Shown here: piece by piece, positions 1-5,662 of the stretch | How positions within the stretch are numbered: position 1 is the stretch's first letter | Layout: the number at the start of each line of letters is the position of its first letter | Source of the DNA: an uncultured Bacilli bacterium | GTDB taxonomy: Bacteria > Bacillota_I > Bacilli_A > RF39 > UBA660 | Direction: 5' to 3' | Assembly (NCBI GenBank): GCA_947598455.1 | Contig: CANQFI010000076.1 | Span: forward strand, 1 to 8,138 | Length of the DNA: 8,138 nt | The notes under the pieces: model-generated | Seen by the model: the letters and a program-made list of their open reading frames with translations, nothing else | The model's database searches: none | Told to the model about the DNA's origin: nothing | Translations under genes and position numbers: made by a program

Positions 1-984
1 TTTCGTGTCTTAATAGTTTATTCCTTTATTCTTTATTTAATAACAATATACTTTTTAGTAATACTTCCTTTACCAAATAAGAATGAAGTAGTATATAAAC
101 CTAATATGATAAGACTTATACCTTTTGGTTTTATTAATGATATATTAAGAGAATCATCATTTAACCTAACACAACCTAATACTTATTTAAAAGCTTTAAC
201 TGAACCTTGTTTCTATACTGTTGCTTTTAATTTATTAATGATGATTCCTCTAGGTATGTATTTAAGATATTACTTTAAATGTTCTTTAATAAAAACAATT
301 CTTATAAGTTTTAGTTTAAGTTTATTTTTTGAATTTACCCAAATTTCTGGCTTATATGGTTTATATAAATATCCATATCGTGTTTTTGATGTTGATGACT
401 TAATAATGAATACCTTAGGTGGAATAGTTGGTTTCTTTATAATGGGTTTAATTGATAATTATTTACCGACAAGAGACCAAATAGATGAATCATCTTTAAA
501 GAAGGGTGAGATCATCTCTGGTTTTAGAAGAATAACTATCTTTTGCTTAGATTTATTTCTATATAGTTTTATTGCTATATTCTTAAATTTATTTATTCAT
601 TATAAATGGTTATTTCTAATTATCTTTATCATTTATTTTATCATTTATCCATTCTGTAGAAATGGCCAAACTTTAGGTAGTGAATTTCTAAATGTCAGAT
701 TAGAATTTGGTAAATATAGATTACTTAAACTAACCCTACGTATCATCTTTTTATTTCTGTATTATTTTGGCAGTATCTATTTATTAATGTTTTTACTATT
801 TCTAATTGCTAATAATTTTAAATTAAATGCTTTAGAAGAGTATGCCTTACTTATTATAAGTATCGGTGGAATCTTAATCTTTTATTTAATCAATATTATT
901 CTTTTAGTAAAGAATAAAACTATATATTACGATAATTTCTTTAATGTAAAATATCTTAGTACGATAAATAATAGAAGTAGGTGA
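1..984 (+). CDS. VanZ-RDD fusion membrane protein (5' end outside window)
   Basis: Integral membrane protein of unknown physiological role. VanZ-like domains are named after a teicoplanin-resistance protein, but most members have no proven function. The frame is open from base 1. The first ATG, at 106, has no ribosome site and would cut off a membrane helix (residues 4-24, counting from base 1) that VanZ proteins normally have, so the real start lies to the left. VanZ signatures follow: IRLIPF (37-42), E111 and Q114 in FEFTQ, then a DVDDLIMNTLGG stretch (130-141). An RDD-like domain follows, with RR (176-177), LD (183-184) and NGQTLGSEFLNVRL, and several hydrophobic helices. VanZ joined to RDD is, as I recall, a known Firmicute arrangement. 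The stop is TGA followed in frame by TAA. The next gene starts 4 bases on, so the two are co-transcribed. Confidence 0.85.
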   Translation, partial: FRVLIVYSFILYLITIYFLVILPLPNKNEVVYKPNMIRLIPFGFINDILRESSFNLTQPNTYLKALTEPCFYTVAFNLLMMIPLGMYLRYYFKCSLIKTILISFSLSLFFEFTQISGLYGLYKYPYRVFDVDDLIMNTLGGIVGFFIMGLIDNYLPTRDQIDESSLKKGEIISGFRRITIFCLDLFLYSFIAIFLNLFIHYKWLFLIIFIIYFIIYPFCRNGQTLGSEFLNVRLEFGKYRLLKLTLRIIFLFLYYFGSIYLLMFLLFLIANNFKLNALEEYALLIISIGGILIFYLINIILLVKNKTIYYDNFFNVKYLSTINNRSR

Positions 985-988
985 TAAG

Positions 989-1444
989 TTGAAAAAAATC
1001 TTTATTATCTTAATTTTAAGCATTATAGTTTTAACATTATGTTCTGGTTGTTCAAAAGATGAAATCTTATCTTTCTATAAGAGAACTAATGAAAAATTAG
1101 GTGATTTAGTCTTAACAATTAATAGTAAATTAAAAGGTGAAAGAACGTTTGGTATAGATCACTATACTGGTACTTATGAAGTTGTTTATCAAGAATTTAA
1201 TGGTGCTGAAATAATCTTTGGTGGAACAACAACTCAAAGAGAAAATGAAAGTATTCATATTAAGTTAGAAGTTTCAAACTCAGTCGGCGATTTAAAGGTA
1301 ATCTATAAATTAAAAGAAAAAGAAGAAGTATTAGCTATCGAAGATGGTACTTATGAATATGATTTCGATGTTAACGATGGTAGTAATTATTTAATTATAA
1401 AAGGCAATAATTATTCTGGCCAAGTAAATATTAAAATAGAGTAG
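989..1444 (+). CDS. small putative lipoprotein, unknown function
   Basis: A 151-residue exported protein that I cannot assign to a named family. It starts with TTG, supported by AGGTGAT at 979-985 a few bases upstream. The N-terminus is a lipoprotein signal: KK, a hydrophobic core (residues 4-17), then C-S-G-C with C21 as the likely lipidated cysteine. The lipobox is not classical because position -3 is cysteine, although L17 lies just before it. The mature part is hydrophilic, rich in beta-branched residues, and ends in a DGTYEYDFDV...SGQVNIKI pattern that looks like a small beta-sandwich. It probably sits on the outer face of the membrane. It lies between the VanZ-RDD gene (4-base gap) and the YxeA-family gene (8-base gap), which suggests a shared envelope role. 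No catalytic motif is visible. Confidence 0.8.
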   Translation: MKKIFIILILSIIVLTLCSGCSKDEILSFYKRTNEKLGDLVLTINSKLKGERTFGIDHYTGTYEVVYQEFNGAEIIFGGTTTQRENESIHIKLEVSNSVGDLKVIYKLKEKEEVLAIEDGTYEYDFDVNDGSNYLIIKGNNYSGQVNIKIE

Positions 1445-1452
1445 GAGGATTT

Positions 1453-1803
1453 ATGAATTTTATCAAAGAAAAATTACCAATTATTATTGGTGTTATCATC
1501 TTTATCTTATTATGTGTTTTTACTTATTACTATTTATTTGAAAAAGAGATGTATTACTATACCCAAATTGATAATTCCCATATTAAAGAATTAGATTCTA
1601 AAGAAGATATGCAGTATGAATATACGTTAACTATGTATGAAGCAAATGGTCACTCAAAAGAAATAAGTTTTAAAACTTCTCGTATCTTACGTGAAGAAGC
1701 CTTCTTAAAAATAAAATATTATAATATTTTTGGTGTTAATAACTGGCAAGAAGTAGAGTATGAAGAACTACCCGCTAAAGTAAAAGAAAAGTATAACGGA
1801 TAG
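1453..1803 (+). CDS. YxeA family (DUF1093) protein
   Basis: A 116-residue small exported or membrane-anchored protein of the YxeA/DUF1093 family; its biochemical function is unknown. One membrane segment spans about residues 9-27. The rest carries the family pattern: YYYTQID near residue 34, YEYTLTMYEANGHSKEISF (56-73), LREEAFLKIKY (79-89), GVNNWQEV (94-101) and the closing ELPAKVKEKY (105-114). The length fits the family, whose members are about 110-120 residues. A textbook AGGAGG at 1443-1448 overlaps the upstream stop codon and sits 4 bases before the ATG. It is the last gene of its operon, and its stop codon lies inside the stem of the following terminator. Confidence 0.88.
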   Translation: MNFIKEKLPIIIGVIIFILLCVFTYYYLFEKEMYYYTQIDNSHIKELDSKEDMQYEYTLTMYEANGHSKEISFKTSRILREEAFLKIKYYNIFGVNNWQEVEYEELPAKVKEKYNG

Positions 1804-1827
1804 ATTAGTAAAATAATCTATCTTTTA
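1799..1827 (+). terminator. rho-independent terminator after the YxeA gene
   Basis: A perfect 9-bp stem (GATAGATTA at 1799-1807, TAATCTATC at 1814-1822) with loop GTAAAA, followed by TTTT. The stem contains the stop codon of the YxeA gene at 1801-1803. The stem is A+T-rich and the T tract short, so efficiency may be moderate. Confidence 0.7.
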
Positions 1828-1830
1828 ATA

Positions 1831-1839
1831 TGCTATAAT
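1831..1839 (+). promoter_or_regulatory. extended -10 promoter for the acyltransferase/MBL pair
   Basis: TGCTATAAT is a perfect extended -10 element. No good -35 is found 16-18 bases upstream, where the previous terminator lies, as expected for an extended -10 promoter. Predicted transcription start is near 1846, giving a leader of about 60 bases to the preferred ATG at 1906. Confidence 0.6.
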
Positions 1840-1905
1840 TATAATAGAAAAGTTTTTAGTTTGTATGAAAAACGATCGAAAGAATATTTTAATGTAGGTG
1901 ATTTA

Positions 1906-2742
1906 ATGCGTAAAGATGCTAAAAGAATTAAAAATATTAGTGGTATGACGCAAATATTAATTGATATTAAACCTCGTCGTTCTTTAGGTGAATTATATAT
2001 TGACCAACAAATGGATGTTACTGAATTAGTAAAATATATTAGAAATCTTAAAAAAAATGATAAAAGTATTACCTATTTTCATGCTTTTATGACTCTATTT
2101 GCTAAAGTAATATATAACCGCCCAGTTCTTAATCGCTTCATTGCCAATCATCATGTTTATGAACATAACGATATTTCTTTATCTTATGTTATGAAAGTTG
2201 CTTTTAATGATAAATCGGAAGAACTAATGGTTGTAATGCCTATTAGTAATGATGATAATCTTTTTTCTATAAGTCAAAAAATTAGTGCTAAAGTTAATAA
2301 TATTCGTAATCAAAGTGATAACGGAACAGGTGCTAATAATGCTATTAATATTTTAGGAAAACTTCCTAATTTACTTAGAATTCCTTTGATTAGTTTATTT
2401 ATGTTTTGTGATCGTCATGGTTTTTTACCAGCATCTTTAATTAAAGATAACTTATATTATAGTAGTATGTTAGTATCCAATGTTGGCAGCTTACATTGTG
2501 ATGGTATTTATCATAATGTAACTGATTTTGGTACTTGTTCTGGTATTATAACAATCGGTGAAATAAAAGAAGTTAAAGTAAAAAATGAAACAAAATATTA
2601 TTGTGATTTAGGTATTACGATTGATGAACGTATTACTGATGGCTTTTACTTAATTAAATCTATTCATTTAATGCAATATATTTTAAGTAATCCTAAATTG
2701 TTAGAAAATAAAATAAGCGAAGAAGTTATTCTTCCAGAGTAG
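1906..2742 (+). CDS. E2/CAT-fold acyltransferase-like protein with altered catalytic motif
   Basis: A 278-residue protein resembling the catalytic domain of 2-oxoacid dehydrogenase E2 and chloramphenicol acetyltransferases, without lipoyl or subunit-binding domains. Family landmarks in order: KRIKNI near the start, iD..mDvTelv (32-40), RPVLNRFI (72-79), SNVGSL (191-196), a TDFGT segment, and DERITDG at 240-246. In active E2 and CAT enzymes the last motif is DHRxxDG or HHxxxDG with a catalytic histidine; here glutamate replaces it. I recall stand-alone Firmicute relatives with the same change, so this may be a subfamily trait. The true substrate is unknown. I prefer ATG 1906 because AGGTGAT (1896-1902) precedes it; the frame also opens at TTG 1861, which has no ribosome site. 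The next gene starts 11 bases after the stop. Confidence 0.8.
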   Translation: MRKDAKRIKNISGMTQILIDIKPRRSLGELYIDQQMDVTELVKYIRNLKKNDKSITYFHAFMTLFAKVIYNRPVLNRFIANHHVYEHNDISLSYVMKVAFNDKSEELMVVMPISNDDNLFSISQKISAKVNNIRNQSDNGTGANNAINILGKLPNLLRIPLISLFMFCDRHGFLPASLIKDNLYYSSMLVSNVGSLHCDGIYHNVTDFGTCSGIITIGEIKEVKVKNETKYYCDLGITIDERITDGFYLIKSIHLMQYILSNPKLLENKISEEVILPE

Positions 2743-2753
2743 AGGTGAAGTAT

Positions 2754-3629
2754 ATGGAATTAATCCAAGTAGGTAAAAATACATATTTTCTTAAAAATCC
2801 TACTAATATCGGAATTTATAAAATAAATGATAAGGAAGTTTATTTAATAGATACTGGTAATGATAAAGATGCTGGTAAAAAAATTTTAAAGATAATTGAC
2901 GAACAAGGCTGGCAAGTTAAAGGAGTAATTAATACTCATTCAAATGCTGATCATATTGGTGGCAACAAAGTAATTCAAGATCGTACTAGTTGTCTTGTTT
3001 ATACTCATGGTATCGAAAAAAGTTTTACAGAGTTTCCCATCTTAGAACCTTCTTTCTTATATGGTTCATATCCCTTTAAAGATTTACAAAATAAGTTCTT
3101 ATTAGCTAAAGAATCAGTAGTAACTGAAATTGATCGTAATCTCCCTGAAGGTTTAGAATATTTTAGCTTAAAAGGTCATTTCTTTGATCAAATAGGTCTT
3201 AAAACTTCAGATAATATTTATTTCTTAGGCGATTCTTTATTTAGTGAAGAAACCATAACTAAATATCACTTATTCTTTATCTATGATGTAAAAGAATATT
3301 TAAATACTTTAGATTTTCTTTCTACTTTAAATGGTGAATTATATATTCCATCTCATTGTGAAGCAACAAATGATATAACTAGTTTAATTAATTTGAATCG
3401 TCAAAAAATAAATGAAGTCTTAGATAAAATATTTAATATATGTCAAAATGAGATAACTTTTGAAGATATCTTAAAAAACATTTTTGATTTTTATAACTTA
3501 ACAATGAATATTAACCAATATGTTTTAATTGGTAGTACAGTTAAATCATATTTATCATATCTTAGTAATGAAGGTAAAATAACTTATTCCTTTAAAGATA
3601 ATAAAATGTATTGGCATCAAGTAAACTAA
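2754..3629 (+). CDS. MBL-fold metallo-hydrolase with HSNADH motif and C-terminal winged-helix-like tail
   Basis: A 291-residue cytoplasmic metallo-beta-lactamase-fold protein. The fold shows in VYLIDTGND (30-38), THSNADHIGGN (61-71), GHFFDQIG (141-148), FLGDSLF (157-163) and IPSHCEA (198-204). The likely metal ligands are H62, D66, H67, H142, D160 and H201. The usual second histidine of HxHxDH is asparagine (N64), so one site may bind metal differently or only one metal may be held. I recall HSNADH as recurrent in a Firmicute subgroup. The last ~75 residues look helical and winged-helix-like, as in LACTB2-type MBL proteins. The substrate is unknown. ATG 2754 is preferred over GTG 2745 because GTG lies within the ribosome site AGAGGTGA (2741-2748). 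It is the second gene of a two-gene operon. Confidence 0.85.
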   Translation: MELIQVGKNTYFLKNPTNIGIYKINDKEVYLIDTGNDKDAGKKILKIIDEQGWQVKGVINTHSNADHIGGNKVIQDRTSCLVYTHGIEKSFTEFPILEPSFLYGSYPFKDLQNKFLLAKESVVTEIDRNLPEGLEYFSLKGHFFDQIGLKTSDNIYFLGDSLFSEETITKYHLFFIYDVKEYLNTLDFLSTLNGELYIPSHCEATNDITSLINLNRQKINEVLDKIFNICQNEITFEDILKNIFDFYNLTMNINQYVLIGSTVKSYLSYLSNEGKITYSFKDNKMYWHQVN

Positions 3630-3646
3630 ATAAGTTTACTTTTTTT
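3620..3646 (+). terminator. rho-independent terminator after the MBL gene
   Basis: An 8-bp stem (AGTAAACT at 3620-3627, AGTTTACT at 3633-3640) with a 5-base loop, running directly into a seven-T tract. The MBL stop codon (3627-3629) begins in the stem. Confidence 0.82.
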
Positions 3647-3682
3647 GTTATATCATTTATTTATAGCACTATAACCATAAGT

Positions 3683-3702
3683 TAATGGAACCATTATTTT
3701 TT
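3683..3702 (+). terminator. possible weak second terminator
   Basis: TAATGG (3683-3688) and CCATTA (3691-3696) can form a short stem followed by six T. The hairpin is small and tightly looped, so it may only back up the terminator 40 bases upstream. Confidence 0.3.
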
Positions 3703-3727
3703 AACTCAAAATAATTTTTTGTAGAAT

Positions 3728-3764
3728 AAAAAAAGACCAAAATATTTTTTTAAAAATTGGTCTT
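3728..3764 (-). terminator. terminator pointing left in the intergenic region
   Basis: AAGACCAA (3733-3740) pairs perfectly with TTGGTCTT (3757-3764). Read on the minus strand the stem is followed by a seven-T tract (A run at 3728-3734); on the plus strand only TTAATTTT follows. It is therefore mainly a minus-strand terminator. No long minus-strand gene lies to its right before 6674, so it implies a short leftward transcript from the 3770-4090 region. Confidence 0.6.
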
Positions 3765-3867
3765 AATTTTCCTATTTACTTTATAAATTTTATTTGTTAA
3801 TTTAAATATCGACACATTTGATAGATGTCTTTCCTTTTTTGTTTTCAGGGGGATTTTTTAAATCAAC

Positions 3868-3894
3868 ATGAAAAGGAAAGGGGTGGTCTTATGA
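3868..3894 (+). CDS. possible 8-codon leader ORF overlapping the small peptide start
   Basis: ATG 3868 opens an 8-residue frame (MKRKGVVL) whose TGA stop at 3892-3894 overlaps the ATG of the 25-codon ORF as ATGA. This is a typical layout for translational coupling. A purine block, CAGGGGG (3846-3852), lies upstream, but its linear distance to the ATG is long unless the GATTT/AAATC mini-hairpin (3852-3864) shortens it. Speculative. Confidence 0.2.
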   Translation: MKRKGVVL

Positions 3895-3968
3895 CAAAAA
3901 AAGAAAAATATTTCTTTTCCGTTATATTACTACTTTTATTTATAGTAATAATAATATTACTAAAATAA
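3891..3968 (+). CDS. 25-residue small hydrophobic membrane peptide (toxin-like)
   Basis: The peptide begins MTKKEKYFF, continues as an unbroken hydrophobic stretch rich in I, L, V and F (about residues 8-24), and ends in a single lysine. It is a single membrane span with a positively charged N-terminus and almost nothing else. The ribosome site AAAGGGGTGG (3877-3886) is the strongest purine block in the region and is correctly spaced from the ATG. Short Lys-tipped hydrophobic peptides of this kind are typical of type I toxin-antitoxin toxins (Ibs, Ldr, Fst groups) but also of other small membrane regulators; I do not recognise a specific family. Supporting context: the ribosome site is complementary to two different segments, a strong hairpin follows the stop codon, and there are signs of an opposing transcript. 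An AT-rich stretch can produce such an ORF by chance, hence the moderate confidence. Confidence 0.5.
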   Translation: MTKKEKYFFSVILLLLFIVIIILLK

Positions 3969-3974
3969 AGCAAA

Positions 3975-4009
3975 GGCATCTATTATTAGCATAACTAATA
4001 TCAGATGCC
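3975..4009. other. strong hairpin right after the small peptide ORF
   Basis: GGCATCT (3975-3981) pairs with AGATGCC (4003-4009). After a small internal loop, TATTAG (3984-3989) pairs with CTAATA (3995-4000), closing on loop CATAA. It is the most G+C-rich stem in the intergenic region. On the plus strand no T tract follows. On the minus strand TTTGCTTTATTTT follows, so it could end a leftward antisense RNA, or simply protect the 3' side of the peptide mRNA. Confidence 0.55.
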
Positions 4010-4077
4010 ACCCAAAAAATGGAAGGGCATTTGAATAAACAAATGTGTCATTTTTTTTGACCATCCCTTACATTTCT

Positions 4078-4086
4078 AATATAACA
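4078..4086 (-). promoter_or_regulatory. possible antisense promoter (extended -10)
   Basis: Read leftward the site is TGTTATATT, an extended -10 with one mismatch to TATAAT and no clear -35. Its predicted start near 4071 would give an RNA running against the 3' part of the small peptide mRNA towards the hairpin at 3975-4009 or the terminator at 3728-3764. Such matches are common in AT-rich DNA, so this is only a candidate. Confidence 0.25.
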
Positions 4087-4154
4087 TATTTTTTATAATT
4101 TTTGTATCATTATTCTAACCAAAAAATCTTCTTTTCATCTTTTTTGTCACTAAA

Positions 4155-4163
4155 TGGTATAAT
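4155..4163 (+). promoter_or_regulatory. extended -10 promoter for the DUF1848-bile salt hydrolase operon
   Basis: TGGTATAAT is a perfect extended -10 with no convincing -35 at normal spacing. Predicted start is near 4170, leaving a leader of about 70 bases. A second candidate upstream, TTGACC (4057-4062) with TATAAC (4080-4085) at 17-base spacing, could also drive this operon. Confidence 0.6.
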
Positions 4164-4173
4164 ATATGTCAAG

Positions 4174-4192
4174 TATTTATTATGAATAAATA
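4174..4192. promoter_or_regulatory. palindrome at the predicted transcription start (possible operator)
   Basis: TATTTATT (4174-4181) and AATAAATA (4185-4192) form a perfect inverted repeat around ATG. It lies just downstream of the predicted start of the operon, a position used by repressor operators or 5' stabilising hairpins. Its pure A/T stem makes chance occurrence plausible. Confidence 0.3.
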
Positions 4193-4240
4193 ATTTTATA
4201 ATTCTTAAAGAGAAAAAGAAGATTAGAAGTAGGTGGAAAG

Positions 4241-5128
4241 ATGATTTTAAATGTTAGTGGCCGAACTGATATCGTCGCCTTTTATACTGAATGGTTTATG
4301 AAACGTTACCATGAAGGTTTTGTTGATGTCCGTAATCCTTTTAATCCTAAACTAGTCAGTCGTCTTAATTTTAGTGATGTTGATGCTATTCTTTTTTGTA
4401 CAAAAAATCCCATTCCTATTCTTGATCATTTACAAGAAATTCATAAACCAATTATTTTTCATGTTACTTTAACTCCTTATAAAAAAGATATCGAACCTAA
4501 TGTTCCAGATAAAAAAACAATAATTGAAGCTATTAAAAAAATATCATCTATCATTGGTATCGATAATCTATATATTAGATATGATCCTATCTTTTTAAGT
4601 CTTAAATACAATCTTGCTTATCACCAAAAAGCATTTGCTAAAATGTGTGAACTACTAGATGGTTATGTTAAACATATTATCGTCTCATTTATTGATGACT
4701 ATAAAAATGTTAGAAACAACGCTAGTACTTTAAACTATCGCCCCTTTACCGAAGAAGATTATCAAGGAATAGGAACAAGTTTTAGTTCTTCAGCTAAAGC
4801 TCATAATATGACAGTCCAAACTTGTTTTGAAGAACGCAATCTAACAGAATATGGTTTTATCGCTGGTGAGTGTTTATCTCATGAACTAGCTTATATCTTA
4901 ACTGGTAAAAAATATAAGAATTGGACTGCTCGTAAAGAACGTAAATGTAATTGTGTCCAAATGGTCGATATTGGTGTCTATAATTCTTGTAAGCATTTTT
5001 GTAAATATTGTTATGCTAACTATGATGAATTAAAAGTTCAAAATAATTACCAAAACCATCATCCTAATTCATCTTTATTAGTAGGTGAATTACAAAATGA
5101 TGATATAATAAAAATAAGGAAGGATTAA
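4241..5128 (+). CDS. DUF1848 family protein with C-terminal CxxxCxxC
   Basis: A 295-residue cytoplasmic protein of the DUF1848 family; function unknown. The order of landmarks matches the family: SGRTDIVAFYTEWF (6-19), NPFNP (32-36), LFCTKNP (51-57), the DIEPNVP turn (83-89), YIRYDPI (111-117), VSFIDDY (148-154), TCFEE (194-198), GECLSHELAYILTGKKY (209-225), then KCNCVQMVDIGVYNSCKHFCKYCYAN (235-260). The terminal cluster C250-x3-C254-x2-C257, with C236 and C238 just before it, looks like an iron-sulphur site; the spacing equals that of radical SAM enzymes but lies at the C-terminus rather than the N-terminus. Where relatives usually have IVFWTKNP this protein has ILFCTKNP. AGGTGG (4231-4236) supports the ATG. 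It is the first gene of an operon, 4 bases before the next start. Confidence 0.88.
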   Translation: MILNVSGRTDIVAFYTEWFMKRYHEGFVDVRNPFNPKLVSRLNFSDVDAILFCTKNPIPILDHLQEIHKPIIFHVTLTPYKKDIEPNVPDKKTIIEAIKKISSIIGIDNLYIRYDPIFLSLKYNLAYHQKAFAKMCELLDGYVKHIIVSFIDDYKNVRNNASTLNYRPFTEEDYQGIGTSFSSSAKAHNMTVQTCFEERNLTEYGFIAGECLSHELAYILTGKKYKNWTARKERKCNCVQMVDIGVYNSCKHFCKYCYANYDELKVQNNYQNHHPNSSLLVGELQNDDIIKIRKD

Positions 5129-5132
5129 TAAA

Positions 5133-5642
5133 ATGTCTAAGAAAATATATATTCCAATTATTATATTACTTGTTGTCCTCATATCTTTTCTTGTAATTAA
5201 TAATTTTAAAAAAGAAGATAAAAAAGACAACAATACTTCAAGTAATCAAGAACTAATAGATAGGGAAGATAATAATATGAATTATAATTTAAAAATAACT
5301 GTTAATAATGAAGAACTTATTCTCTCTTTAGTTGATAACGATGCTACTAAAGAACTAATAAATAAATTAAAAGAGCAAGATATTACTGTTAATGCTTCTG
5401 AATATGATAATTTTGAAAAAGTCGGAGCCTTAGGTTTTAGTTTACCAACTAACGATACAAAAATAAAAACGGAAGCTGGCGATTTAATGCTTTATCAAGG
5501 AAATCAAATTACTTTATTTTATAATTCTAATACTTGGAGTTATACCAGATTAGGTAAAGTAGTTAATAAAAGCAATGAAGAATTAAAAAGTATTTTAGGC
5601 AAAGATGATGTTATAATGATATTATCACTAGTTGAAAAATAA
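5133..5642 (+). CDS. membrane-anchored cyclophilin-like fold protein
   Basis: A 169-residue protein. Residues 5-22 form a hydrophobic N-terminal segment without a lipobox cysteine, so it is a signal anchor or an uncleaved signal. A charged Asn/Ser/Lys linker (25-48) follows, then a domain of about 115 residues. That domain has the pattern of the bacterial cyclophilin-like fold family: LKITVNNEELILSLVDNDATKEL (53-75), SLPTNDTKIKTEAGDLMLY (103-121), QITLFYNSNTWSYTRLGKV (125-143) and a GKDDVIMILSLV end. The fold resembles cyclophilin, but peptidyl-prolyl isomerase activity has not, to my knowledge, been shown for this group. The domain most likely faces outward. Ribosome site AGGAAGGA (5117-5124) lies 8 bases from the ATG, across the upstream stop codon. 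It sits between the DUF1848 and bile salt hydrolase genes in one operon. Confidence 0.85.
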   Translation: MSKKIYIPIIILLVVLISFLVINNFKKEDKKDNNTSSNQELIDREDNNMNYNLKITVNNEELILSLVDNDATKELINKLKEQDITVNASEYDNFEKVGALGFSLPTNDTKIKTEAGDLMLYQGNQITLFYNSNTWSYTRLGKVVNKSNEELKSILGKDDVIMILSLVEK

Positions 5643-5662
5643 GTTAAAAGGAGGAATAAAAT

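Larger units (their letters stand above)
3811..4069 (+). other. structured RNA region around a small membrane-peptide ORF
   Basis: Within the gene-free stretch 3647-4240 several complementary segments cluster. GACACATTTG (3811-3820) matches CAAATGTGTC (4040-4049), 10 bp perfect. TGATAGATGTC (3819-3829) pairs with GGCATCTATTA (3975-3985), 11 bp with two G-U. CTTTCCTTTT (3829-3838) pairs with AAAAGGAAAG (3871-3880), 10 bp perfect. The ribosome-site segment AAGGGGTGGTC (3878-3888) pairs with GACCATCCCTT (4059-4069), 11 bp with one G-U, and the start segment ATGACA (3891-3896) pairs with TGTCAT (4046-4051). These pairings are partly exclusive and several mask the ribosome site. An eight-T run (4051-4058) could end the plus transcript before the last anti-ribosome segment. 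The pairings are seen directly; that they form in vivo is inference. Confidence 0.5.

Noticed and set aside
982..987. A TGA directly followed by TAA at the end of the VanZ-RDD gene, raising the question of UGA read as tryptophan.
   Set aside because: The tryptophans checked across the window are TGG and no in-frame TGA occurs within genes. Recoding would leave many TGA codons in such AT-rich DNA.
3660..3668. A leftward extended -10 (TGCTATAAA) downstream of the MBL gene.
   Set aside because: It would only drive an RNA against the end of the MBL gene, there is no -35, and such matches are expected in AT-rich intergenic DNA.
3811..4049. A possible miniature transposable element bounded by GACACATTTG and CAAATGTGTC.
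   Set aside because: The flanks show no target-site duplication and only one copy is visible. RNA structure around a small ORF explains the inverted repeats better.
3960..4064. A 34-codon minus-strand ORF opposite the small-peptide locus, with a hydrophobic second half (GWHLILVMLIIDAF).
   Set aside because: AAGGG touches the ATG directly, so there is no usable ribosome-site spacing, and the frame runs through the hairpin and T run that already have a structural explanation. Its hydrophobic end is a by-product of AT-rich DNA; conservation would change this view.
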